Shown here: positions 37,892 to 46,731 of the stretch, one piece after another | Layout of the letters: the number at the start of each line of letters is the position of its first letter | Position numbering within the stretch: position 1 is the stretch's first letter | Assembly: GCF_011927945.1 (NCBI RefSeq) | Contig: NZ_JAATJM010000001.1 | Location: 1,187,501-1,251,500 of the forward strand | Direction: 5' to 3' | Source of the DNA: Brevundimonas alba | GTDB lineage: Bacteria > Pseudomonadota > Alphaproteobacteria > Caulobacterales > Caulobacteraceae | DNA: 64,000 bases | Notes under the pieces: model-generated | What the model was told of the DNA's origin: nothing | The model's database searches: none | What the model saw: only the letters and a program-made list of their open reading frames with translations | Translations under genes and position numbers: made by a program

Positions 37892-39331
37892 CTAGCCGCG
37901 CAGCTTGCGGGTCAGGGCCTCCACGTCCCGGGCGATCTGGTCGTCCTGGGCCATCAGCTCCTCGATCTTGCGCACGCCGTGCAGGACCGTGGTGTGGTCG
38001 CGCCCGCCGAAGCGCCGGCCGATGTCCGGATAGGAGCGGGTCGTGTGCTGCTTGCACAGCCACATGGCGATCTGGCGCGGCCGGGCCACGGAGCGCGTGC
38101 GGCGCTCGGACAGCAGGTCGGCCTGCTTCAGGGTGAAATGCTCGGCGACGGTCTTCTGGATCTCGTCGACGGTGATGCGGCGCTCCGGTCCGCCGCGCAG
38201 GGCCGAACCCAGCAGGGTCTGGACCTCGTCGACGGTCAGGGCCGACAGCCGGGCGCCGGCGACGGCGGCCAGGGTGTTCACCGCGCCTTCGAGCTCGCGC
38301 ATCGAGCCCGGCGTGCGGTCGACCAGATGCTCCAGCACCTCCTGACGCGCCTCCCCCGAGACGACGCCGAGGTTGGCCAGGGCGGCGATGCGGCTGCGGG
38401 CCACGGCCAGTTTCAGGGCGCGGTCCGCCGGTTCGACCGGGCAGGTCAGGCCCGAGGCCAAATGGCTGCGCAGGCGCGGCTCGACCTCGGTCAGGGCCAT
38501 CGGCGGCCGGTCGGCGGACAGGACGATGCGCTTGCCGTCCTCGATCAGGCTGGTCAGCGTCGCCAGCAGTTCGTCCTGCGTCGAGGCCTTGCCGCCCACG
38601 AACTGGACGTCGTCGATCAGCAGCATGTCGGCGCCGCGCAGGCTTTCCTTGAACGCCGCGGTAGAGCGGTCCTGCATGGCCCGCACGAAGGTCGACAGGA
38701 AGCGTTCGGCGGTCAGATAGACCACCTTGGCGTCCGGGCGCAGGCGCTGGGCCTCCCAGGCGATGGCGTTCAGCAGGTGGGTCTTGCCGTAGCCGTAGGG
38801 GCCGCAGAAGAAGATCGGATTGAAGTGGCCGTCGGCCCAGCAGGCGGCCTGGCGGGCGATGGCGAGGGCGAAGGCGTTGCCCTGGCCTTCCACGAAGCTG
38901 TCGAAGGTCAGTCGCTCCTGCAGACCGGCGGCGCGCACGGCGCGGGCGCCGTCGGCGACCGGGGCGACCGTGGCCATGGGCATCGGCACGACATTGGCGG
39001 CGGGAGCCTCGGCCCGGCCGGCGGCGACCTGCGAGGCCGGGGCGACCGAACCCATCTCGGCGCGGCAACGCACCTCGAGACGGCGCGACAGGCCGTCAAG
39101 GCCCAGCCACAGTTCGTTCATGCGGCGCAGGGCGTTCTTGCGCACCCAGTCACGGGCATAGGCGGTCGGAGTGACGAGGATCAGCTGGCCGGCGCCGTCG
39201 GCGCGCACCGCCGAGGGGGCGATGTAAGAGCTGAAAGCGCCCTCGCCGATCTCGCTGCGCAGGCGACCCGCCGCCTCGGTCCAGATACGATCCGGATCGG
39301 TCATCCCCGCCATCTGTGCGCCCCCCGCCAT
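37892..39331 (-). CDS. dnaA: Chromosomal replication initiator DnaA
   Basis: 479 residues. DnaA-ATP opens the origin and also regulates genes. Domain I (IWTEAAGRLRSEIGEGAFSS) is followed by a linker, the AAA+ domain with Walker A CGPYGYGKTHLLNAIAW and Walker B DMLLIDDVQFV, and the C-terminal DNA-binding domain with the signature GGRDHTTVLHGVRKIEELMA. ATGs at 39313 and 39304 are alternative starts. The upstream region has a cluster of GANTC sites, so expression is probably sensitive to CcrM methylation state, as known for Caulobacter dnaA. No origin-like cluster of DnaA boxes is present in the window. Confidence 0.97.
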   Translation of the reverse strand: MAGGAQMAGMTDPDRIWTEAAGRLRSEIGEGAFSSYIAPSAVRADGAGQLILVTPTAYARDWVRKNALRRMNELWLGLDGLSRRLEVRCRAEMGSVAPASQVAAGRAEAPAANVVPMPMATVAPVADGARAVRAAGLQERLTFDSFVEGQGNAFALAIARQAACWADGHFNPIFFCGPYGYGKTHLLNAIAWEAQRLRPDAKVVYLTAERFLSTFVRAMQDRSTAAFKESLRGADMLLIDDVQFVGGKASTQDELLATLTSLIEDGKRIVLSADRPPMALTEVEPRLRSHLASGLTCPVEPADRALKLAVARSRIAALANLGVVSGEARQEVLEHLVDRTPGSMRELEGAVNTLAAVAGARLSALTVDEVQTLLGSALRGGPERRITVDEIQKTVAEHFTLKQADLLSERRTRSVARPRQIAMWLCKQHTTRSYPDIGRRFGGRDHTTVLHGVRKIEELMAQDDQIARDVEALTRKLRG

Positions 39332-39771
39332 GTTCAGCCACCCGCTCTAGAATCCATCACCTGACGCCCTTCGAGCGGCCTGGATCGGGGACGACTTCTC
39401 CTGTCCGGTGCGGCTGGGCGCCGCCCGGGTGGGGTCAAACTCTCGATCAGACATCTCACGCCGACGCGAAACTGGTCTCGCGCCGTGTTCATCCGTGTGG
39501 GGATGGAAGTGCGTTAGAGGCCCAAACTTACGCCGGGAGCGGGGGCCGTCAACGCTGATTCGAATCGCAAAAGGCAGTTAAATTGTTTGACTCCGCTAAA
39601 GCCAAACGTTGTCAGCGGAATCCCGGATTTCGCCACCGGGGCGAGCACAATTCGGGGCGTCGGAGGTTAGCCGCGCACGTGCAAACGGCGAGGGAGCGGT
39701 TGCGCCCTCGCCGTTGAAATCACTTGGATTTGTCGTGACAGGCCTGTGAAAGGCCGTCCGTCGCCGAAAGA
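39332..39771. promoter_or_regulatory. dnaA upstream region with GANTC cluster
   Basis: 440 bases between dnaA and rpsT without a gene. GANTC sites occur at 39350-39354, 39557-39561, 39562-39566, 39589-39593 and 39618-39622, four of them within 66 bases. This is the expected dnaA promoter zone and the density suggests control by CcrM adenine methylation. A weak terminator for rpsT lies at 39684-39715. Confidence 0.65.
39684..39715 (-). terminator. Probable rpsT terminator
   Basis: AACGGCGAGGG (39684-39694) pairs perfectly with 39705-39715 around a 10-base loop; on the minus strand it is followed by a short T-run. Confidence 0.6.
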
Positions 39772-40041
39772 TCAGGCGGCCGACATTTTCTTCAGCTGGG
39801 CGGCCAGGCGCGACACCTTGCGCGAGCCCGTATTCTTGTGAACCACGCCCTTGGTCACGGCGCGCATCAGCTCGGATTGCGCCTCGACGAAAGCGGTCTT
39901 GGCGGCGCCGGCGTCACCACCGGTGACGGCTTCCTGGAACTTGCGCAGGAAGGTGCGGACGCGCGTGCGGCGCGCCTTGTTCACTTCGGTGCGGGCAGCG
40001 ATCTTGCGGATCGCTTTCTTGGCGCCGGCATTGTTGGCCAT
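39772..40041 (-). CDS. rpsT: 30S ribosomal protein S20
   Basis: 89 residues, Lys/Arg/Ala-rich: [20 protein letters not shown] at the start and [20 protein letters not shown] near the end are diagnostic of S20, which binds 16S rRNA early in 30S assembly. It sits directly upstream of dnaA on the same strand, an order also seen in Caulobacter. Confidence 0.96.
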   Translation of the reverse strand: MANNAGAKKAIRKIAARTEVNKARRTRVRTFLRKFQEAVTGGDAGAAKTAFVEAQSELMRAVTKGVVHKNTGSRKVSRLAAQLKKMSAA

Positions 40042-40185
40042 CAGTCAAACCTTCGAACGGAAAACGCCGCGGAGCACACGTCCACGGCGCGAAAATCTCA
40101 AGAGCGCGCGGCTATAGCCGAAAGGGACGGGGGGTTCAAGGCGAAGAATCCACCTCCGCCCTCCGTCCTTCCCGCGCCTCCCGGC

Positions 40186-40992
40186 TCAGTTCTTGCCGGA
40201 ACCGGGCTCGGCCTGTTTGCGGTGCATCTCGGCCAGGGCGGACTCCGGCGTGATGGCGGCCATGGCGGCCTGCAGCTTGTTGCCCATGCCGGCCACGACA
40301 TCGCCGTCGCCGCGCTTCATAGCCTTGTAGCCGATCTCCGCCACCTTGGCCGCGTCCATCTTCTTGCCCTGGCCCACCATGGTGTCCATCAGGTCGGCGC
40401 GTTCGAAGAACTCGGTGTCCGTCGGCCCGGGCATCAGGACGGTGACGCTGACGCCGCTGTCCTTCAGCTCGTTGCGCAGGGCGAAGGAGAAGCTGTCCAC
40501 GAAGGCCTTGGAGCCGTTGTAGACGGCCTGGAAGGTCCCCGGCATCAGGCCGGCGATCGAGCCGGTGAACAGGATCTGGCCGCGGCCCCGGTCGCGCATC
40601 TCACGCCCCACCAGCCACACCAGCCGCAGGGTGCCGGTGACGTTGGTGTTAACGACGGCGAGGATGTCGTCGAAGTCCTGATCGAGGAAGGCGTGGCCGA
40701 GTCCCTGACCGGCATTGGCCGCCAGCGCGTCGACGGGCCGGCCGCCGATCCGCTCATGCAGCGCCGTCACCCCCTCCTCGGTCGCAAGGTCGACCTGCAC
40801 CGCGTCAACCTTCGCGCCGAGGCTCTCGAACGTCTGAACCGCCTCGGCAAGCGGCGTGTCGGCGGCGACCACCAGATCGTAGCCGTCGTCGGCGAACAGC
40901 CGCGCCAGCTCATAGCCGATGCCGGACGAGGCGCCGGTGACGACGGCGAGGGGACGGACGCCCTCGGCGGCGGTGGCGGACAGATCGGTCAT
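40186..40992 (-). CDS. Short-chain dehydrogenase/reductase, probably stress-induced
   Basis: 268 residues. The NAD(P)-binding motif is VVTGASSGIGYELARLFADD, the structural NAG motif is in LAANAGQG, and the catalytic Ser-Tyr-Lys are in FTGSIAG and YNGSKAF. Substrate unknown. The ATG at 40992 is divergent from the SRPBCC gene. A GGAAC-N16-GGTT element lies about 30 bases upstream, suggesting EcfG control with the opposite cluster. Confidence 0.86.
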   Translation of the reverse strand: MTDLSATAAEGVRPLAVVTGASSGIGYELARLFADDGYDLVVAADTPLAEAVQTFESLGAKVDAVQVDLATEEGVTALHERIGGRPVDALAANAGQGLGHAFLDQDFDDILAVVNTNVTGTLRLVWLVGREMRDRGRGQILFTGSIAGLMPGTFQAVYNGSKAFVDSFSFALRNELKDSGVSVTVLMPGPTDTEFFERADLMDTMVGQGKKMDAAKVAEIGYKAMKRGDGDVVAGMGNKLQAAMAAITPESALAEMHRKQAEPGSGKN

Positions 40993-41023
40993 GGACAGGC
41001 TCCCGGCTGGTGTTCGACGCGAC

Positions 41024-41048
41024 AACCGCGCCGCTGCGGACCAGTTCC
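41024..41048 (-). promoter_or_regulatory. EcfG-like promoter of the SDR gene
   Basis: On the minus strand GGAAC (41048-41044), 16-base spacer, GGTT (41027-41024), one mismatch from CGTT. Its -35 is the left half of the 12-bp palindrome GTTCCCGGGAAC (41044-41055). Confidence 0.55.
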
Positions 41049-41050
41049 CG

Positions 41051-41076
41051 GGAACGAAGCCTGACCTCGACGGGTT
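41051..41076 (+). promoter_or_regulatory. EcfG-like promoter of the SRPBCC operon
   Basis: GGAAC (41051-41055), 17-base spacer, GGTT (41073-41076). It shares the palindromic -35 pair with the divergent SDR promoter. Spacer and -10 each deviate slightly from consensus. Confidence 0.5.
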
Positions 41077-41097
41077 CGCTGCCCGAAAGGAGCCGTC

Positions 41098-41667
41098 ATG
41101 TCCGAACAGCCGATGTCGACCGACGCCGAGGTCGAATCCACCGCCTTCAACGACAAGGACCGGGTCGAGGGCGAGCACGAGGCCGCCAGCGTCCGCGCCG
41201 TGATGATCAACCGCCCGCGTCAGGAGCTCTATGACTTCTGGCGCGACTTCCGGAACCTTCCGGCCTTCATGGAGAATGTGAAGTCGGTCGAGGTGATGGA
41301 GTCCGGCCGGTCGAGCTGGATCGTCGCGGGACCCGCCGGCGCCGACTTCGAACTGGTCAGCGAGATCACCGAGGAGCGGCCCGGCGAATACATCGCCTGG
41401 CGGTCGCTGGAAGAGAGCGACATCGACCACGAGGGCTGGATCGAGTTCCGGGACAACGCCTTCGGCCGCGGCACGGAAGTCCGTGTCTTTGTCAGCTACG
41501 ACCCGCCCGCCGGCGCCCTCGGCAAGGTGGTCGCCAAGGTGATGCAGCGCGAGCCGCGCATCCAGGCCCGCCGCGAACTGCGCCGGTTCAAGCAGCTGAT
41601 GGAGACGGGCGAGATCCCGACCTCGAAGGCGCCGGACGCCGCGCCGCGCGCCAGCCGCCACTTCTGA
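41098..41667 (+). CDS. SRPBCC-family protein (polyketide cyclase/dehydrase-like)
   Basis: 189 residues. The START/SRPBCC fold is indicated by [59 protein letters not shown] and the long final helix [20 protein letters not shown]. Such proteins bind hydrophobic ligands. Residues 1-30 are acidic and probably disordered. AAAGGAG precedes the ATG. First gene of a five-gene plus-strand cluster with an EcfG-like promoter. Confidence 0.82.
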   Translation: MSEQPMSTDAEVESTAFNDKDRVEGEHEAASVRAVMINRPRQELYDFWRDFRNLPAFMENVKSVEVMESGRSSWIVAGPAGADFELVSEITEERPGEYIAWRSLEESDIDHEGWIEFRDNAFGRGTEVRVFVSYDPPAGALGKVVAKVMQREPRIQARRELRRFKQLMETGEIPTSKAPDAAPRASRHF

Positions 41668-41693
41668 TCCAGACCCCAGCGAAAGAGAGTTTC

Positions 41694-42869
41694 ATGCGCG
41701 CCCTGACCTGGCACGGAAAACACAACGTTCAGGTGGACACCGTCCCCGACCCGCAGATCGTCAATCCCCGCGACGCCATCATCAAGATCACCGCCACCGC
41801 CATCTGCGGCTCGGACCTGCACCTCTACGACAGCATGATCCCGAGCATGTCCAACGGCGACATCCTCGGTCACGAGTTCATGGGCGAGGTCGTCGAGGTC
41901 GGTCGCGGCAACACCAGTCTGCAGGTCGGCCAGAAGGTGGTGGTGCCGTTCGTCATCGCCTGCGGCAGCTGCTTCTTCTGCGGCAAGCAGCAGTACTCGG
42001 CCTGCGACAACTCCAATCCGGCGGACAAGTCGGACCTGTCGGAGGTCGCCTACGGCTATCCGATGTCGGGCCTGTTCGGATATTCGCACATGACCGGCGG
42101 CTATGCGGGCGGCCAGGCCGAATACGCCCGGGTGCCCTATTCCGACATCGGACCGATCGTGGTGCCCGACGGCATCGAGGACGAGCGGGTGCTGTTCCTG
42201 TCGGACATCTTCCCGACCGGATGGATGGCGGCCGAGAACGCCGAGATCGAGCCGGGCGACACGGTAGCGATCTGGGGCTGCGGACCGGTCGGCCTGTTCG
42301 CGATCAAGAGCGCCAAGCTGATGGGCGCCGGCCGGATCATCGCCATCGACCACCACCCGAACCGCCTCGCTCTCGCCAAGGCCAACGGGGCCGAGGTGCT
42401 GAACTACCACGAGGTCAAGGTGCGCGAGGCTTTGATGGAGATGACGGCCGGGATCGGGCCGGACGCCTGCATCGACGCCGTCGGCATGGAGGCGCACGGC
42501 TTCGCGCCGGACAACATTCTGGACGCCGTCAAGCAGGAGACGAAGCTGGGCACCGACCGCCAGCATGTGCTGCGCGAGACGATCATGGCCTGCCGCAAGG
42601 GCGGTCGGGTTTCGGTGCCGGGCGTCTACGGCGGCATCGGCGACAAGCTGCCGATCGGCGCCTTCATGCAGAAGGGCCTGACCATCAAGACGGGTCAGAC
42701 GCACGTGCAGAAATACCTGCCGCAGCTGCTGGAGCTGATCCTCGACGGCAAGATCGACACCACGGACCTGATCTCGCACCGGCTGCCGCTGGAGCAGGCG
42801 GCGGAGGGCTACAAGAACTTCCACGACAATCCCAACGAGTGGACCAAGGTGGTTCTGAAACCGCACTGA
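41694..42869 (+). CDS. Zinc-dependent alcohol dehydrogenase (formaldehyde-dehydrogenase-like)
   Basis: 391 residues. Catalytic zinc ligands are in [13 protein letters not shown] and [12 protein letters not shown]; the structural zinc lobe is [15 protein letters not shown]. The Rossmann motif is [20 protein letters not shown], and [20 protein letters not shown] marks the glutathione-independent formaldehyde dehydrogenase-like subgroup. It probably oxidises an alcohol or aldehyde with NAD. It lies 26 bases after the SRPBCC gene. Enzymes of this type recur in EcfG regulons. Confidence 0.9.
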   Translation: MRALTWHGKHNVQVDTVPDPQIVNPRDAIIKITATAICGSDLHLYDSMIPSMSNGDILGHEFMGEVVEVGRGNTSLQVGQKVVVPFVIACGSCFFCGKQQYSACDNSNPADKSDLSEVAYGYPMSGLFGYSHMTGGYAGGQAEYARVPYSDIGPIVVPDGIEDERVLFLSDIFPTGWMAAENAEIEPGDTVAIWGCGPVGLFAIKSAKLMGAGRIIAIDHHPNRLALAKANGAEVLNYHEVKVREALMEMTAGIGPDACIDAVGMEAHGFAPDNILDAVKQETKLGTDRQHVLRETIMACRKGGRVSVPGVYGGIGDKLPIGAFMQKGLTIKTGQTHVQKYLPQLLELILDGKIDTTDLISHRLPLEQAAEGYKNFHDNPNEWTKVVLKPH

Positions 42870-42908
42870 CGCGGAGCCGTTGTTCCTTCAGACACAGGAG
42901 AGAGTGCG

Positions 42909-43094
42909 ATGAGCGACAAGCCCCTGAACGACGATCCGCAGAACGACCGCACGCCGGATCCGAGCAACGCCAAGACCGCCGGCGGCCATCGTCCGGATCA
43001 GGGCGGCGCCCCTCCCGGACGGGAGCAGGCAGACCCTGCGACGGGCGGCGAGGGCGCGGCGGGCGCCGGAGGCTCCGGCGGCTTCGGGACCTGA
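42909..43094 (+). CDS. Small hydrophilic low-complexity protein
   Basis: 61 residues rich in Gly, Pro, Asp and Gln (MSDKPLNDDPQNDRTPDPSN ... GGSGGFGT), with no hydrophobic core, so probably disordered. AGGAGAGAG precedes the ATG, supporting translation. It follows the dehydrogenase and precedes another small gene by 3 bases. Function unknown; proteins of this kind often occur in stress regulons. Confidence 0.6.
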   Translation: MSDKPLNDDPQNDRTPDPSNAKTAGGHRPDQGGAPPGREQADPATGGEGAAGAGGSGGFGT

Positions 43095-43097
43095 CGG

Positions 43098-43310
43098 ATG
43101 CGGACCTATCGCGTGACCGTGGGGGTCGAAGGCGGCCCCACACGGGTGATCAAGGTGCCGTCCAAGACGGATGTGCAGGCGGGTGACGCCGCCGTGCCGT
43201 TGATGTCGGAGGGCGAATCCATCCTCTCGATCGTGGAGACGGACGACCCCTATCAGGAGGTCGACGCCATGCCGGCCGGGAGCCAGACGCACCCGGATCA
43301 GATCACCTGA
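43098..43310 (+). CDS. Small protein of unknown function
   Basis: 70 residues, not recognised. It starts with strand-forming MRTYRVTVGVEGGPTRVIKV, then SKTDVQAGDAAVPLMSEGES, suggesting a small beta-rich domain. Its TGA directly abuts the ATG of the ClpP-like gene, so the two are translationally coupled and may work together. Confidence 0.62.
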   Translation: MRTYRVTVGVEGGPTRVIKVPSKTDVQAGDAAVPLMSEGESILSIVETDDPYQEVDAMPAGSQTHPDQIT

Positions 43311-43871
43311 ATGACAGCAACGCCCGACGCCCTCTTCGCCCCGCAGGTCCGCCTGAACGGCAACGTCGGCGACCCTATGTTCGGAGCCTTTCAGGATCAG
43401 TTCCGCGCCGCCGCCGATGGACTGGACCCTATCGTCATCGAGTTGACCACGATCGGCGGAGATGCGGACGTGGGACGGCGGATCGCGGCGGACATCCGGC
43501 TGTTCCGGGAGCGGACGGGGCGCAACCCGCTGTTCTTCGGCAAGACCACAGTGTTCTCGGCCGGGGCGACGATCATGGCGGGGTTCCGGCGCGAGGACCG
43601 CTGGCTGGACCGGCACGGGGTGCTGATGGTCCACTGCCGCAAGCTGACCAAGACGCTGGAGCTGTCGAACTTCCTGAAGGCCGAGCGGCCGCGGGTCGAG
43701 GCGCTGCTGGCCGAGATCGACCTCGGCATAAAGGTGCAGACCTGGGGCTTCGAGGAGCTGATCGCGGGCAGCGACGTCACCCTCGATGAGCTTGAGGAGC
43801 GAGCGCAGGAGAACTGGTATCTGACCGCGGAACAGGCCCTGCAGAGGGGCCTGATCGCGGGCGTCGTCTAG
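43311..43871 (+). CDS. ClpP-like (peptidase S14 family) protein
   Basis: 186 residues with the ClpP/crotonase fold. IELTTIGGDADVGRRIAADI replaces the usual oxyanion GG loop, Ser83 lies in VFSAGATIMAG, and His108 in LMVHCRK, giving the same 25-residue Ser-His spacing as E. coli ClpP. The Asp position appears to be Asn168 in QENWYLTAEQALQRGLI, so either another acid serves or activity is reduced. This is not the housekeeping ClpP: no clpX or lon neighbours, and it ends the SRPBCC/dehydrogenase cluster. It overlaps echA by 4 bases tail to tail. Confidence 0.72.
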   Translation: MTATPDALFAPQVRLNGNVGDPMFGAFQDQFRAAADGLDPIVIELTTIGGDADVGRRIAADIRLFRERTGRNPLFFGKTTVFSAGATIMAGFRREDRWLDRHGVLMVHCRKLTKTLELSNFLKAERPRVEALLAEIDLGIKVQTWGFEELIAGSDVTLDELEERAQENWYLTAEQALQRGLIAGVV

Positions 43872-44656
43872 CGGCCGGTGAAGGTCGGCTTCCGCTTCTC
43901 GACGAAGGCGGACATGCCCTCTTTCTGATCCTCGAAGGCGAACAGGGAGTGGAACAGGCGGCGCTCGAACTGGACGCCCTGGGTCAGGGTCGTCTCGAGC
44001 GCGGCATTGACCATTTCCTTGTTGGCCATGACGGCGAGCGGGCTTTGCGAGGCGATCTTCGCGGCGATCTTGCGGACCTCGTCCAGCAGCGTCTCGTGCG
44101 GGACGACGCGGGAGGCGAGGCCGGCGCGCTCGGCCTCGGCGGCGTCCATCATGCGGGCGGTCAGGACCATGTCCATGGCCTTGGCCTTGCCTACGAGGCG
44201 GGTCAGGCGCTGCGACCCGCCGATGCCCGGGGCGACGCCGAGGTTGATTTCGGGCTGGCCGAACTTCGCCTTCTCGCTGGCGACGATGAAGTCGCACAAC
44301 ATGGCCAGTTCGCAGCCGCCGCCGAGGGCGAAGCCGTTCACCGCCGCGATGATCGGTTTGCGGAAGCGGGTGATGCGGTCGTGGCCGAGGGAGAAGAAAT
44401 TGGCCTTGTACATGTCTGCGTAGGACTGGTCGGACATCTCCTTGATGTCGGCGCCGGCGGCGAAGGCCTTGTCGCCCGAGCCGGTCAGGATCAGGCAGCG
44501 GACGCTGTCATCATGCTCGACCGCGTCGAGGAAGGCGGCGAGGTCGGCGAAGAGGGCGGAGTTGAGGGCGTTCAGCGCTTCGGGCCGGTTCAGGGTCACC
44601 ACCGCATAGCCGTCGGCGTGGCGCTCGATAAGCAGGGTGGAATAGCTGTCGGCCAT
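43868..44656 (-). CDS. echA: Enoyl-CoA hydratase
   Basis: 262 residues. Crotonase fold with GDKAFAAGADIKEMSDQSYA and CoA-oxyanion loop NGFALGGGCELAMLCDFIVA; both catalytic Glu positions appear in GGGCELAM and FGQPEINLGVAPGIGGSQRL. It hydrates enoyl-CoA in beta-oxidation. GAGGAG lies 8 bases before the chosen ATG; an ORF extension to 44788 is rejected as it runs through a dispersed repeat. Its position between mutM and rpsT-dnaA recalls Caulobacter gene order. Confidence 0.93.
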   Translation of the reverse strand: MADSYSTLLIERHADGYAVVTLNRPEALNALNSALFADLAAFLDAVEHDDSVRCLILTGSGDKAFAAGADIKEMSDQSYADMYKANFFSLGHDRITRFRKPIIAAVNGFALGGGCELAMLCDFIVASEKAKFGQPEINLGVAPGIGGSQRLTRLVGKAKAMDMVLTARMMDAAEAERAGLASRVVPHETLLDEVRKIAAKIASQSPLAVMANKEMVNAALETTLTQGVQFERRLFHSLFAFEDQKEGMSAFVEKRKPTFTGR

Positions 44657-44710
44657 CGTCGTCTCCTCGTACGTGCGGCCCGGCTTACCAAGAGGAACCC
44701 GGAGGGGAAA

Positions 44711-44760
44711 GCGTCCGGGTAAAACCCACGAAAATTGGGTCCAAAGAGTCCGAAGAGTCG
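44711..44760 (-). repeat. Dispersed repeat, copy C
   Basis: Read on the minus strand: CGACTCTTCGGACTCTTTGG, then ATTTTCGTGGG and the 13-base core TTTTACCCGGACG (44724-44712), identical to copies A and B beside dnaA. It lies just upstream of echA. Confidence 0.72.
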
Positions 44761-44830
44761 GTTTTGCTCCGAGCTCTCTCTTGCTCACTCGAAGCAGTAT
44801 GCACTGTCCCTGCGTCAGAATCGGTCGTGG

Positions 44831-45280
44831 TCAGCGGCGCGGCATCAGCATCAGGGTGAAGGCCGCGCGGACCAGCTCCGTCACCACCACCATGGCCAGC
44901 AGAACGTTGGCGGCGATGACCGGAACGGCGGAGGACATGCCGATCAGGTTCGTTCCAAACAGGGCCGGCAGGGCGAGCAGACCAGCGAGCGCCAGCACCA
45001 TGACAATCAACAGCATCAGGGCGACGTGGCTGGCCTGCAGGGCGGCCTGAAGCGTCGGGCCGTCGTCGAGCACCCGGGCGCGCCGCCGGAAAAGCCAGGT
45101 GATCACGCCGGTGGCCAGGGCCTCGAGCCCGACGACCAGCGCCAGGGCGCCAAAGAACCACAACGCGAGCCCGCCCGTGTCGCCGCCCCGCAGGGTCTGG
45201 ATCACATGGGCGAAATAGCCGCCCCAGACCACGACGCCGACGATCAGGCTGATCCAGAGGTGGACCTTGCGATGGCTCAT
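44831..45280 (-). CDS. Four-helix integral membrane protein
   Basis: 149 residues with four hydrophobic helices, the first being LWISLIVGVVVWGGYFAHVI; loops are short and basic (LFRRRARVLDD). Family not recognised. Its ATG overlaps the stop of the DUF1697 gene (ATGA), so it is translationally coupled to it. Confidence 0.75.
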   Translation of the reverse strand: MSHRKVHLWISLIVGVVVWGGYFAHVIQTLRGGDTGGLALWFFGALALVVGLEALATGVITWLFRRRARVLDDGPTLQAALQASHVALMLLIVMVLALAGLLALPALFGTNLIGMSSAVPVIAANVLLAMVVVTELVRAAFTLMLMPRR

Positions 45281-45822
45281 GATGTCGTCTCCACCCCGGC
45301 CAGCGCCGCCAGCTTCAGGACCGTATTCCAGTTGCGGCCGGTGCCCATGCCGAGCATGCGCGGCGTCGCCTTCTTGAAGATGGCGGACTCGCCCTGACCG
45401 TTGGGGAACCAGAACCACAGCACGTCGTCGATGGCCTCGACCCGCTCGCCGCCTTCGGCGAGGGCGCGGCAGGAGTCCAGCGCGCCGTCCTTGACGCCAT
45501 CCTTCATCACCATGGCCACGACCTTGGACGGCTGGGCGGTCGCCTCCGCCGGAAAGGGATTGGCGGCGATCACCTTCGCCCACTGTTCCGGCGTCCGGAC
45601 CATGGCGGCGATCTTCAGGCCGAAGCGGCGTTCCATGGCGGCTTCGATGTCCGCTTCCAGCGCCGCGGTCGCCTTGCCGCTCTCGACCACGAGATTGCCG
45701 CTGGCCGCGAGGGTGCGCGGGTTCTTCAGCCCCATCTCCTCGGCCATGGCGCGCTGCTCGGCGACCGGGGCGCGGACGCCGCCGGTGTTCATGCCGCGGA
45801 ACAGGATGATGCGGTGGGTCAT
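45277..45822 (-). CDS. DUF1697 family protein
   Basis: 181 residues. MTHRIILFRGMNTGGVRAPV and LKNPRTLAASGNLVVESGKA are typical of DUF1697, a family with a duplicated ferredoxin-like fold and no established function. The ATG at 45822 is preferred to an in-frame start at 45852. Its start lies 5 bases beyond the mutM stop, so both are on one transcript with the membrane protein. Confidence 0.85.
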   Translation of the reverse strand: MTHRIILFRGMNTGGVRAPVAEQRAMAEEMGLKNPRTLAASGNLVVESGKATAALEADIEAAMERRFGLKIAAMVRTPEQWAKVIAANPFPAEATAQPSKVVAMVMKDGVKDGALDSCRALAEGGERVEAIDDVLWFWFPNGQGESAIFKKATPRMLGMGTGRNWNTVLKLAALAGVETTS

Positions 45823-45827
45823 GGGCT

Positions 45828-46691
45828 TCAGCGCTTCTGGCAGGACGGACAATAGAAGGTCGAGCGGCCGCCCTGCACGATCCGCTTCACGACGCCCGTG
45901 CAGCCATCCCCGAGGCAGGGCTTGCCCTCGCGGCCGTAGACATCGAAGCGGTGCTGGAAATAGCCTTGCCCGCCGTCGGCGTTGGCGAAGTCACGGAGGG
46001 TCGAGCCGCCGGCCGCGATGGCGTCGTTGAGCACGTCCCGAACGACGGCGGCGAGCGTTTCGAGCCGCGGCTTCGACACCTTGCCCGCCATGGTCAGCGG
46101 AGAAATCCGGGCGCGGTAGAGGGCCTCGCAGACGTAGATGTTGCCGAGACCGGCGACGATGCGCTGGTCGAGCAGGCTGACCTTGATGTTCTGCTTCTTG
46201 CCGGCGAACGCCTCCGCCAGATGCGCGCCGGAGAAGCCGTTGCCGAGCGGCTCCGGGCCGAGGCCGGCGAACCATGGATGGGCCTCGACCGCGTCCGTGG
46301 GGATCAGGCCCATGAAGCCGAAGCGGCGGGCGTCGGCGAAGCCCACGCGCGTGGTGGTCCCGGCTTTCACGGCGCAGAAACTGACGTGCTCATGCTTGCC
46401 GGTGGCGGGGGCGTTCTCCTCGAACTCGCCGACCTGTTCGCCGTCCAGGGTGAAGCGGCCGGTCATGCCGAGGTGGGTCACCCAGGTCTCGCCGGTCGAA
46501 AGCTGCATCAGCAGGTATTTTGCGCGGCGATCGATCCGTTCGACGGTGGCGCCGTCGAGCCGTTCGGTGAAGCGCTCCGGGAACGGGAAGCGCAGGTCGG
46601 GACGGTTCTGACGCACGCGGCTCAGGCGCGCGCCCTCCATCACCGGCTGCAGGCCGCGGCGGACGGTTTCGACCTCGGGAAGTTCAGGCAT
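45828..46691 (-). CDS. mutM: Formamidopyrimidine-DNA glycosylase
   Basis: 287 residues. The catalytic N-terminus is PELPEVETVRRGLQPVMEGA (Pro2 nucleophile, Glu3), the helix-two-turn-helix carries QRIVAGLGNIYVCEALYRA, and the C-terminal zinc finger ends FYCPSCQKR. It excises 8-oxoguanine and formamidopyrimidines. With mutT near 18 kb it forms two arms of oxidised-guanine defence in the window. Confidence 0.96.
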   Translation of the reverse strand: MPELPEVETVRRGLQPVMEGARLSRVRQNRPDLRFPFPERFTERLDGATVERIDRRAKYLLMQLSTGETWVTHLGMTGRFTLDGEQVGEFEENAPATGKHEHVSFCAVKAGTTTRVGFADARRFGFMGLIPTDAVEAHPWFAGLGPEPLGNGFSGAHLAEAFAGKKQNIKVSLLDQRIVAGLGNIYVCEALYRARISPLTMAGKVSKPRLETLAAVVRDVLNDAIAAGGSTLRDFANADGGQGYFQHRFDVYGREGKPCLGDGCTGVVKRIVQGGRSTFYCPSCQKR

Positions 46692-46731
46692 GGCCGAGGT
46701 CTAGCCGGGCGCGGGTCGGCTGGCGAGCCGC

